From assembly GCA_003931895.1 (NCBI GenBank), contig RRZV01000088.1:1-59308 (forward strand): a stretch of DNA of 59,308 nt. The letters run 5' to 3'. Shown here piece by piece: positions 52,133 to 59,308 of the stretch (positions are counted from its first letter, which is position 1; every line of letters begins with the position of its first letter). The stretch comes from Mesohalobacter salilacus (lineage in GTDB: Bacteria; Bacteroidota; Bacteroidia; Flavobacteriales; Flavobacteriaceae). The translations under genes and the position numbers were made by a program. Under the pieces are notes generated by a model that did no database searches, was not told the origin of the DNA, and saw only the letters and a program-made list of their open reading frames with translations.

Positions 52133-53673
52133 TATAGCGGAATATTTCCATGCTTACGGTCTGGGCGATGCACGTTTTTATGTTCAAATGTTGCGAAGGC
52201 TTTAATCAACTTGCGTCTGCTGTCTTTGGGCATAATGACTTCATCAATAAACCCTCGCTGAGCAGCTCGCATTGGGTTGGCAAACATTTCAGCATATTCT
52301 TGTTCTTTTTCAGCTAACTTCTCCTCAGGATTATCTGCCGATTTTATTTCTTTTCTAAAAATGATTTCACTCGCTCCTTTGGCACCCATAACCGCTATTT
52401 CAGCTGTAGGCCAAGCGTAGTTAAGATCAGCGCCGATGTGTTTTGAGTTCATAACGTCATAAGCACCGCCGTAGGCTTTTCTTGTAATTAAAGTAATTCT
52501 TGGCACAGTAGCTTCGCTTAATGCATAAAGTAATTTTGCACCATGTAAAATAATACCATTCCACTCCTGGTCAGTTCCTGGCAAAAACCCTGGGACATCA
52601 ACAAGAACTAGTAAAGGAATATTAAAGGCGTCACAAAACCTGACAAAGCGGGCAGCTTTTTTAGATGAATCTACATCTAATACACCAGCCAAACTCATAG
52701 GTTGGTTGGCTACAACACCTACGCTTCTTCCACCTAACCTTGAAAATCCAACTATAATGTTATCAGCATAATCTTTGTGAATTTCAAAAAAAGAATCTTT
52801 GTCAATGATGCCATTAATCACATCATGCATATCGTAAGGTTTATTGGCATTGTCTGGTATGATATCTTCAAGCTCAGGTCGCAGTTCTTCACCTAATTTA
52901 AAATCTAATTTTTTAGGTTTACTCTTAAAACTTTGCGGGATGTAGCTAAGTAAAGTTTTAATGTTTTCTAAACATTCAATATCATTAAACGCGGTTATAT
53001 GTGTCACACCTGACTTTGTTGAATGTGCCGAAGCACCACCGAGTTCTTCTGCAGTGATATCTTCATTGGTAACGGTTTTGACTACATGAGGACCCGTGAC
53101 AAACATATAGCTGGTATCTTGAACCATAATGGTAAAGTCAGTCATAGCTGGCGAATACACTGCACCACCCGCACAAGGACCCATAATTGCAGATATTTGC
53201 GGAACGACCCCAGACGCTTGAACATTCCTGTAAAATATATCAGCATAGCCACCAAGCGAACGAACACCTTCCTGAATTCTAGCACCACCTGAATCGTTTA
53301 AACCAATAATAGGCACGCCAATTTTTACAGCATGATCCATGATTTTGCATATTTTTTCGGCATGCGTTTCTGATAATGCCCCTCCAAAAACTGTAAAATC
53401 TTGAGCGTAAATACAAACTAATCTTCCATTAATTTGACCAAACCCTGTGACGACGCCATCACCGTAATAAATTTGCTTATCCATACCAAAATCTGTCGTG
53501 CGATGTGTAACCAACATACCAGATTCTTCAAAACTGCCTTCATCAAGGAGGTATTCTACGCGCTCTCTAGCGGTCAGTTTTTTCTTAGCGTGTTGTTTTT
53601 TAATACGCTCTTCACCACCGCCAAGTTTGGCTTGTTTAATTTTATCTTGAATATCATTTTTGTTTGTTGTCAT
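52132..53673 (-). CDS. Acyl-CoA carboxylase, carboxyltransferase (beta) subunit
   Basis: A 513-residue carboxyltransferase of the PccB/AccD5 type, which moves CO2 from carboxybiotin to acetyl- or propionyl-CoA. Two crotonase-fold halves are visible: the first has [17 protein letters not shown] and [13 protein letters not shown], the second [20 protein letters not shown] and [10 protein letters not shown]. Length is typical (about 510). It is the third of three carboxylase genes in order accB-accC-pccB, 5 bases after accC. The substrate is more likely propionyl-CoA, given the fused-domain type, but not proven. Confidence 0.95.
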   Translation of the reverse strand: MTTNKNDIQDKIKQAKLGGGEERIKKQHAKKKLTARERVEYLLDEGSFEESGMLVTHRTTDFGMDKQIYYGDGVVTGFGQINGRLVCIYAQDFTVFGGALSETHAEKICKIMDHAVKIGVPIIGLNDSGGARIQEGVRSLGGYADIFYRNVQASGVVPQISAIMGPCAGGAVYSPAMTDFTIMVQDTSYMFVTGPHVVKTVTNEDITAEELGGASAHSTKSGVTHITAFNDIECLENIKTLLSYIPQSFKSKPKKLDFKLGEELRPELEDIIPDNANKPYDMHDVINGIIDKDSFFEIHKDYADNIIVGFSRLGGRSVGVVANQPMSLAGVLDVDSSKKAARFVRFCDAFNIPLLVLVDVPGFLPGTDQEWNGIILHGAKLLYALSEATVPRITLITRKAYGGAYDVMNSKHIGADLNYAWPTAEIAVMGAKGASEIIFRKEIKSADNPEEKLAEKEQEYAEMFANPMRAAQRGFIDEVIMPKDSRRKLIKAFATFEHKNVHRPDRKHGNIPL

Positions 53674-53678
53674 GGTAT

Positions 53679-55130
53679 TTAATTTTTATTAGCATCCGGT
53701 GTTTTTAAAATTTTACGCTCTTCTAAATAAGTTTTGATGGCTATGATTGATGCTAAATGCGCTTCGTTTTTATATTGTTCTTGAAGTTTTTCTGGTGTGT
53801 AATATTTTTTGACAAAATGGGTGTCAAAATTGCCTGAACGAAAAGCATCGTGTTGGCATACAAATTTGCCAAAACTTAAAGTGGTTTCTACGCCTTCAAC
53901 TTCATATTGGTCTATGGCTTCTATCATTTTTTGAATGGCCGCTTCACGACTGTTGCCATAAGTGACTAGTTTTGATAACATAGGGTCGTAATAAATGGGC
54001 ACATCCATACCTTCTTCAAAGCCGTTGTCTACTCTAATATTTTTTCCTTTGGGCAATTTATAACGGTTGAGGTGACCCACACTAGGCATAAAATCTTGTG
54101 TAGGGTCTTCAGCATAAACTCGAAGCTCTAAAGCATGACCGCTAATTTTTAAGTCATCTTGTTTTATACTAAATTTTTCTCCTCTGGCAATTTTTATTTG
54201 CTCCTCAACTAAATCTACGCCCGTAATCCATTCGGTTACAGGGTGTTCAACCTGAAGACGTGTATTCATTTCAAGGAAATAGAAGTTGAGATCGGCATCC
54301 ATCAAAAATTCGACTGTGCCGGCACCAACATAATCACAAGATTTAGCCACGTTAACTGCAGCTTGACCCATTTGCTCTCTTAGCTGAGGTGTGAGTAGAG
54401 CAGATGGGGCTTCTTCAACCACTTTTTGATGACGACGTTGCACGCTACATTCTCTTTCAAATAAATGGATCACATTGCCATGGGTATCAGCCAATACTTG
54501 AATTTCAATATGTCTTGGCGAAGTCACATATTTTTCAATAAATACTGAGCCGTCACCAAAGGCAGACTTAGCCTCGCTGATAGCGCGTTTCATTTGTTCT
54601 TCTAAAGATTTCTCGTCTTCTACAATACGCATACCCTTTCCACCACCTCCTGCAGAGGCTTTGATTAGGATGGGAAAGCCAATGTCTTTGGCAATGCTTT
54701 TAGCTTTTTTAATATCAGTAATGGCTTCATCAATACCAGGAACCATCGGGATATCATAAGCTTTAACGGTTTCTTTGGCTGCTAATTTGTCTCCCATTAC
54801 GCTTATCGCGTGAGGCTTAGGGCCTATAAAAGTGATTCCTTCTTTTTCAACTTGAGCAGAAAAGTTTGCGTTTTCACTTAAAAACCCATAACCTGGGTGA
54901 ATACCATCTACATTGAGTTTTTTAGCAATATCAATAATTTTATCAGCTTTGAGGTATGATTCTGAAGAGGCTGGCGGGCCAATACAAACAGCTTCATCTG
55001 CAAACTTGACGTGTGGTGCATGCCTGTCAGCTTCAGAAAAAATGCCAACGGTTTTGATCCCCATTTTTTGTATGCTCTTCATCACTCGTAAAGCAATTTC
55101 ACCACGATTGGCAACTAGTATCTTTTTCAT
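53679..55130 (-). CDS. Acyl-CoA carboxylase, biotin carboxylase subunit
   Basis: A 483-residue ATP-grasp biotin carboxylase. N-terminal [14 protein letters not shown], the glycine-rich ATP lid [14 protein letters not shown], and the active-site [16 protein letters not shown] with its HP and E residues are complete. It would carboxylate biotin on the neighbouring carrier. It lies 26 bases after the carrier gene and 5 bases before the carboxyltransferase. Confidence 0.95.
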   Translation of the reverse strand: MKKILVANRGEIALRVMKSIQKMGIKTVGIFSEADRHAPHVKFADEAVCIGPPASSESYLKADKIIDIAKKLNVDGIHPGYGFLSENANFSAQVEKEGITFIGPKPHAISVMGDKLAAKETVKAYDIPMVPGIDEAITDIKKAKSIAKDIGFPILIKASAGGGGKGMRIVEDEKSLEEQMKRAISEAKSAFGDGSVFIEKYVTSPRHIEIQVLADTHGNVIHLFERECSVQRRHQKVVEEAPSALLTPQLREQMGQAAVNVAKSCDYVGAGTVEFLMDADLNFYFLEMNTRLQVEHPVTEWITGVDLVEEQIKIARGEKFSIKQDDLKISGHALELRVYAEDPTQDFMPSVGHLNRYKLPKGKNIRVDNGFEEGMDVPIYYDPMLSKLVTYGNSREAAIQKMIEAIDQYEVEGVETTLSFGKFVCQHDAFRSGNFDTHFVKKYYTPEKLQEQYKNEAHLASIIAIKTYLEERKILKTPDANKN

Positions 55131-55156
55131 GTGTTTTAATTTTTGTTGTCAAAAAT

Positions 55157-55642
55157 TTACTCTAATTCAATGAGTAATTCGTTTTTAGCGACGGTTTGTC
55201 CTTTAGTAACTGAAATTCTTTTAATAGTTGCATCATTTGAAGCTGTAATGGTGTTTTCCATCTTCATTGCTTCTAAAACTAAAAGGGATTCACCCGCTTT
55301 AACGCTTTGACCTTCTTCAACATTTATTTCTAAAATCACCCCTGGCATGGGCGCTTTGATTTCATTTTCTAACTGAGCTTTACCAAGCGATAACCCTAAT
55401 TCTTTGATTAAAAGATCTAAAGTGTTTGAAATTTTAACTTCGTATAGGTTTGAATTAATTTTGATATGATAAACCTTTTGAAGTAAATCTCTTTTAATGA
55501 CTTCGAGTTGGTGTGATTGATTTTGAAGTAGAAGATGAAAACTATTTTCTGAAATATCAATAATATCTTGATTTGTAATGTCTTCTTCAGAAAATTCAAA
55601 CTCGTATTCATCGTTGACTTTGGTTTGAAATGCTTTTGACAT
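55157..55642 (-). CDS. Biotin carboxyl carrier protein of the acyl-CoA carboxylase
   Basis: A 161-residue protein whose C-terminal 75 residues form a biotinyl domain with K127 in the motif EAMKMENT. The N-terminal part (about 1-85) is a beta-rich extension, as in propionyl- or methylcrotonyl-type carriers. It is the first gene of the carboxylase operon, followed by the biotin carboxylase and carboxyltransferase genes. Confidence 0.92.
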   Translation of the reverse strand: MSKAFQTKVNDEYEFEFSEEDITNQDIIDISENSFHLLLQNQSHQLEVIKRDLLQKVYHIKINSNLYEVKISNTLDLLIKELGLSLGKAQLENEIKAPMPGVILEINVEEGQSVKAGESLLVLEAMKMENTITASNDATIKRISVTKGQTVAKNELLIELE

Positions 55643-55775
55643 ATCTTAAAATGATTTGTTGTAAAGATAAAAGGTATAGTCTGAAATTAAAAGCTTATGT
55701 TCAAAATTAATTACTACTTAAGACTATTTTTATTACATAATAATATTGGCTGACGGCCGTACAATTTCTACTTGA

Positions 55776-55805
55776 TTGTAATTCCTCAGATATTTTGTAA
55801 GTTTG
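55776..55805 (+). promoter_or_regulatory. Promoter of the DUF302 lipoprotein gene
   Basis: TTG (55776-55778) and TAAGTTTG (55798-55805) are 19 bases apart, the standard Bacteroidota arrangement. The ATG is 37 bases after the -7 box. The rest of the 200-base gap holds nothing that I recognise. Confidence 0.7.
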
Positions 55806-55842
55806 ATAATTAATACGTTACAAAACTATAAAACCAAATCTT

Positions 55843-56796
55843 ATGAAACCATTTTATATTTTACTAACACTACTCGTATTTTTAAGTTGCAAGAACAAGC
55901 CTTCCGAAAAAAGTAGTGAAAAGAGCTCCTCTAAAACCAAAAAAACAAGTGTTGATGAGGTAAAATTATATAAACCAAGTCAGGGTGTTATTGCTTACGA
56001 TTCTATTGATAATTTAGATACAGCATATAGTAATTTAAAAGCAATTTTTGATAAAAATCAAAGTGTTGGCATTGTTGCTGAAATTAACCACAGTCAAAAT
56101 GCTATAAATGCAGATATTGATTTACCAACAACCAAAGCTATATTTTTTGGCAACCCTAACTTAGGGACACCACTGATGCAAGCTAATCCTTTAACAGGTC
56201 TAGATTTGCCCCAAAAAATGGTTTATATTCAAGATGAAAAGGGCAAAAATCAAATCTTGTATAATGATGTCGATTACCTGAATCAACGCTATGCTCTTGA
56301 TAATCATAAAAATTTATCAGTAATAGCAAATACCTTAAAAACGCTTGTTGAAAAAACAAGTGGAAGTCAAAGCTTTCAAAACACTAGTTTTGAAATTTCT
56401 AAACATCAAGGTATTGTCACTAAAACGAGTAATTATAATTTCGCATCAACTTTAGATCGATTGATGACTATTTTAGATAAGAATAAAGCAATAAAAGTTA
56501 TAGCTACATTAGACCACCAAGCTAATGCTAAAAAAGCTGGCTTAGAGTTGACACCTACTCATTTAGTTGTGTTTGGGAATCCTAAATTGGGTTCGCCTTT
56601 AATGAAAACTCAACAGAGTTTAGCCTTAGATTTGCCTCAAAAAATGTTGGTTTGGGAAGATCAATCAGGACAAACTTTTGTGTCTTATAACGATATTTAT
56701 TTCCTTAAAGAACGTCATCAAATTGAAGGCCACGATGAGATATTTAAAAAAATAAGTGGTGCTTTAGATAACATCAGTTCAAAAGTAACAGAATAA
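55843..56796 (+). CDS. Lipoprotein with tandem DUF302 domains
   Basis: A 317-residue lipoprotein (lipobox FLSCKN, then a Ser/Lys-rich linker). Two DUF302 domains follow (about 60-170 and 190-305), each with the run FGNPxLGxPLM and then LDLPQKM, so they come from an internal duplication. DUF302 proteins form small alpha-beta folds of unknown function. The promoter is directly upstream; the TM2 gene follows after ten bases. Confidence 0.88.
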   Translation: MKPFYILLTLLVFLSCKNKPSEKSSEKSSSKTKKTSVDEVKLYKPSQGVIAYDSIDNLDTAYSNLKAIFDKNQSVGIVAEINHSQNAINADIDLPTTKAIFFGNPNLGTPLMQANPLTGLDLPQKMVYIQDEKGKNQILYNDVDYLNQRYALDNHKNLSVIANTLKTLVEKTSGSQSFQNTSFEISKHQGIVTKTSNYNFASTLDRLMTILDKNKAIKVIATLDHQANAKKAGLELTPTHLVVFGNPKLGSPLMKTQQSLALDLPQKMLVWEDQSGQTFVSYNDIYFLKERHQIEGHDEIFKKISGALDNISSKVTE

Positions 56797-56806
56797 GTAT
56801 AAAAAT

Positions 56807-57046
56807 ATGAAATCAAAAACGACAGCGTATTTATTATGGTTTTTTAGTATTTTTGGTTGGTTAGGGTTCCAACATTTTTACTTAGGCAAAATTGGCAAAG
56901 GCATTATTTGGATTCTTACAGGCGGTGTTTTTGGTATTGGTTCGCTCATTGATTTGTTTACGCTTGGTGGAGCTGTTGATAATTACAATACCAAAGAAGA
57001 GCTAAAAACCATTCGTGCTTCAGCAATGCGCAATTCAACCAAATAG
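56807..57046 (+). CDS. TM2 domain membrane protein
   Basis: A 79-residue protein with two helices: TAYLLWFFSIFGWLGFQHFYLG and a second, GIIWILTGGVFGIGSLIDLFTLG. This is the TM2 pattern, with the D-R-F turn here as Q-H-F. It lies ten bases after the DUF302 gene, likely in one transcript. Function unknown. Confidence 0.88.
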   Translation: MKSKTTAYLLWFFSIFGWLGFQHFYLGKIGKGIIWILTGGVFGIGSLIDLFTLGGAVDNYNTKEELKTIRASAMRNSTK

Positions 57047-57209
57047 TCAACTTATTTAGTTTATGGCTAAAGTGTTTTTTTGTTAATGTAATGAAGGTTC
57101 GACAAATAAATTAAGGATTAACTTAAATAAAGTCAAACTGGAAGCGTTAAATTTTGGTAATATTCACTAACCAATGCGATTTTGCCTTGGCTTAGGGATT
57201 AAGGCATTG

Positions 57210-57291
57210 TTGGAGCTCTTGGCACGCCATAAGCGTGACAAAGCGACTGCCGAAAGCCCGACTCCCGCAAGTGCGGGAGGAAGCTCCAAAT
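57210..57291 (+). repeat. Structured intergenic repeat, copy 1
   Basis: An 82-base folded element: outer arms TTGGAGCT (57210-57217) and AGCTCCAA (57282-57289), an inner hairpin CACGC/GCGTG (57223-57237), and an inner hairpin CTCCCGCA/TGCGGGAG (57262-57279). Between the hairpins lies a conserved box, AAGCGACTGCCGAAAGCCCG (57241-57260). The box and the 3' arm GGAAGCTCCAAAT recur on the other strand at 59250-59303. The GC content is well above the surroundings. The 267-base gap (57047-57313) contains no gene. Confidence 0.8.
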
Positions 57292-57313
57292 CAATACATT
57301 TAAAACTCAGTAG

Positions 57314-59188
57314 CTAAGCTTCAATTTCTTTTTCTAACTCTTCAACCAAATCAATTTCTAAGCGTAAATTGTCAATGATAAATTCTTGACGGTCAGGGGT
57401 GTTTTTGCCCATATAAAATTTTAAAATCTCTTCAATGCTTTTGTCTTTGTCAAGCATTACAGGGTCAAGGCGAATATCGTCGCTTATAAAATGCTTAAAT
57501 TCATCTGGCGAAATTTCACCCAAACCTTTAAAGCGGGTGATTTCTGGGTTTTTACCCAATTTTTTGACGGCTTGTCTTCGCTCGTCTTCAGAGTAACAAT
57601 AAATGGTTTCTTTTTTATTTCTGACTCTAAACAAAGGCGTTTGTAAAATATACAAATGGCCTTCGCGAATCACTTCAGGAAAAAACTGCAAAAAGAAGGT
57701 TATAATCAACAGCCGAATATGCATACCATCTACATCGGCATCGGTGGCGATGACAATATTGTTGTAGCGTAAATCTTCAAGCGAATCTTCAATGTTCAAT
57801 GCCGCCTGAAGCAGATTAAACTCTTCATTTTCGTAAACAATTTTTTTACTTAAGCCGTAACTGTTCAAGGGCTTACCTTTTAAGCTAAACACCGCTTGGG
57901 TGTTCACATCTCGAGATTTAGTAATGCTACCACTTGCCGAATCGCCCTCAGTAATGAAAAGTGTGGTTTCTAGGTTTCGCTCTTTTTTGGTGTCGCCCAA
58001 ATGGATACGACAATCTCTTAATTTTTTATTGTGCAAACTGGCTTTTTTAGCCCGTTCTTTAGCCAATTTTCTGATGCCTGATAAGTCTTTTCGTTCTTTT
58101 TCGGCTTGAAGAATTTTACGGTGAAGTTTTTCAGCGGTTTCCGGATTTTTGTGCAAGTGGTTGTCAAGTTTTCGCTTCACAAAATCCAAAATGTAAGTTC
58201 TTACAGTAGGCAAATTACCGCCCATATCGGTTGAACCGAGTTTGGTTTTAGTTTGACTTTCAAAAACGGGTTCCATGACTTTTATGCTAACTGCCGCTGC
58301 AACGGATTTTCTAATGTCGCCAGGGTCGTACTGTTTGCCGTAAAAATCTCGTATGGTTTTTACAATCGCCTCTTTAAAAGCGGTCAAATGCGTGCCGCCT
58401 TGAGTGGTGTGTTGACCATTCACAAACGAATGGTATTCTTCGCTATACTGCGCTTTGCTAAAGGTCATCGCCACCTCAATATCTTCACCTCGCAAATGGA
58501 TGATTGGAAATAGTCGATCTTCCTTTCTAATGTTATCGCTCAGCAAATCTTTTAAACCATCTTCAGAGTAAAACTTCTGCCCGTTAAAAACTATGGTTAA
58601 TCCCGGATTGAGATATACATAATTCTTAAGCATTTTTTCCACATATTCACTGCGGTAGTTGTATTTTTTAAAAATTTCAGTATCAGGCACGAAGGTGACT
58701 TTTGTACCTCGACGGCGAGAGGTTTCATCAAGGTCTTCTTTATTTTTAAGCTCGCCTAATTCAAACTCAGCCGAAACAGACTTATTATCTCGATTAGACT
58801 CTACTCTAAAATATTCAGACAAGGCATTAACCGCCTTTGTACCAACGCCATTCAGTCCCACCGATTTTTTAAAAGCTTTAGTGTCGTATTTGCCGCCCGT
58901 ATTCATTTTAGAGACCACGTCAACCACTTTGCCTAACGGAATTCCACGGCCGTAATCTCGCACAATCACGCGGCTATTTTGAATAGACACCTCAATCGTT
59001 TTGCCCACGCCCATCACATATTCATCAATCGAGTTGTCCAAAACTTCTTTCAGCAAAATATAAATGCCATCATCCGCACTCGAGCCGTCGCCAAGTTTGC
59101 CAATATACATACCAGGACGCATACGGATATGCTCTTTCCAGTCCAGCGATTTAATATTATCTTCTGTGTAAGCCGTTTCTTTAACCAT
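57314..59188 (-). CDS. parE: DNA topoisomerase IV subunit B
   Basis: A 624-residue type IIA topoisomerase B subunit, which hydrolyses ATP to drive decatenation of chromosomes. The N-terminal GHKL ATPase is seen in [19 protein letters not shown] and [14 protein letters not shown]; the Toprim domain in TEGDSASG and [12 protein letters not shown]. The opening [26 protein letters not shown] with [15 protein letters not shown] marks ParE rather than GyrB in Flavobacteria. Length (about 620) also fits ParE. I chose the ATG at 59186-59188; the open frame begins seven codons earlier with a TTG. parC is expected close by but is not in the window. Confidence 0.93.
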   Translation of the reverse strand: MVKETAYTEDNIKSLDWKEHIRMRPGMYIGKLGDGSSADDGIYILLKEVLDNSIDEYVMGVGKTIEVSIQNSRVIVRDYGRGIPLGKVVDVVSKMNTGGKYDTKAFKKSVGLNGVGTKAVNALSEYFRVESNRDNKSVSAEFELGELKNKEDLDETSRRRGTKVTFVPDTEIFKKYNYRSEYVEKMLKNYVYLNPGLTIVFNGQKFYSEDGLKDLLSDNIRKEDRLFPIIHLRGEDIEVAMTFSKAQYSEEYHSFVNGQHTTQGGTHLTAFKEAIVKTIRDFYGKQYDPGDIRKSVAAAVSIKVMEPVFESQTKTKLGSTDMGGNLPTVRTYILDFVKRKLDNHLHKNPETAEKLHRKILQAEKERKDLSGIRKLAKERAKKASLHNKKLRDCRIHLGDTKKERNLETTLFITEGDSASGSITKSRDVNTQAVFSLKGKPLNSYGLSKKIVYENEEFNLLQAALNIEDSLEDLRYNNIVIATDADVDGMHIRLLIITFFLQFFPEVIREGHLYILQTPLFRVRNKKETIYCYSEDERRQAVKKLGKNPEITRFKGLGEISPDEFKHFISDDIRLDPVMLDKDKSIEEILKFYMGKNTPDRQEFIIDNLRLEIDLVEELEKEIEA

Positions 59189-59249
59189 CAAATCAAATTT
59201 TAATGCCAAGATAAGACATGTTTTTAAAATTACGAAATTTCATTTTATC

Positions 59250-59308
59250 ATTTGGGGCTTCCGCTGCTCCAAAGTCGCATCGGCGGGCTTTCGGCAGTCG
59301 CTTTCCCA
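59250..59308 (-). repeat. Structured intergenic repeat, copy 2 (cut by the window end)
   Basis: On the minus strand this shares the box AAGCGACTGCCGAAAGCCCG (complement of 59284-59303) and the end GGAAGCCCCAAAT (complement of 59250-59262) with copy 1. The stretch between the two differs in sequence and length (21 against 18 bases). Its orientation is opposite to copy 1, so the two form an inverted pair around the topoisomerase gene. The rest lies outside the window. Confidence 0.75.

Noticed and set aside
57900-59203. Plus-strand open frames opposite the topoisomerase gene
   Set aside because: They mirror conserved ParE motifs on the other strand and lack a domain or start context of their own.
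1-59308. CRISPR array, rRNA or tRNA genes
   Set aside because: No regularly spaced short repeats with unique spacers were seen, and no rRNA or tRNA signature was found in the gaps. The only structural RNA supported is the SRP RNA at 42369-42466.

Overview
The window looks like a chromosome segment of a low-GC marine-type member of the Flavobacteriaceae (Bacteroidota); the genus cannot be fixed from the sequence. Support comes from -7 boxes of the TAnnTTTG class in front of many genes, a Por-type (T9SS) C-terminal sorting domain, an Oar-like TonB-dependent receptor, SusC-style carboxypeptidase-regulatory domains, and families typical of this phylum (DUF6702, DUF2237, DUF5117-type metalloprotease, ASPIC/UnbV).

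Layout. 1-5 kb: Tat-exported PhoD-like phosphatase, ClC channel, small membrane protein and MhpD-type hydratase. 5-7.4 kb: ferrous iron uptake operon feoA-feoB plus a 41-residue FeoB-associated Cys-rich protein. 7.5-11.3 kb: DUF2237 protein, VapBC-like toxin-antitoxin, SDR, trpS, and divergent plsC. 11.4-17.2 kb: Oar-like receptor, yraN, ldcA and an exported hypothetical. 17.3-19.8 kb: serS, a histone-deacetylase-like enzyme, tatA. 20-24.4 kb: four-gene envelope operon (two carboxypeptidase-regulatory proteins, DUF6702, M1 peptidase). 24.5-30 kb: antiporter-dprA, and divergent MBL hydrolase-S8 lipoprotein protease. 30-35 kb: second M1 peptidase, DUF3332 lipoprotein, DUF5117-type metalloprotease. 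35-42 kb: folP with a four-helix-bundle membrane protein, M14 peptidase, DUF2007, FAD oxidoreductase, transaldolase, SDR. 42.4-48 kb: SRP RNA, glutaminyl cyclase, parDE, beta-helix lipoprotein, T9SS cargo, DUF2059. 48-57 kb: glyA, divergent fahA-ACP-PPTase, acyl-CoA carboxylase operon, DUF302 lipoprotein, TM2 protein. 57.3-59.2 kb: topoisomerase IV subunit B between two copies of an inverted structured repeat.

Most of the window is housekeeping and envelope biology, with many exported hydrolases. The strongest unusual points are: (1) a parDE toxin-antitoxin module inserted at the 3' end of the glutaminyl cyclase gene, with a 66-bp duplication of the gene end 760 bp downstream; (2) a phosphopantetheinyl transferase that runs in frame from the stop codon of an orphan ACP and has no ATG, GTG or TTG before its metal-binding motif, with a second possible ORF of the same arrangement after the DUF2237 gene; (3) a structured repeat family in inverted copies around topoisomerase IV subunit B; and (4) a four-helix-bundle sensor-like membrane protein overlapping folP. 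No tRNA, rRNA, CRISPR array, transposase or integrase was seen.
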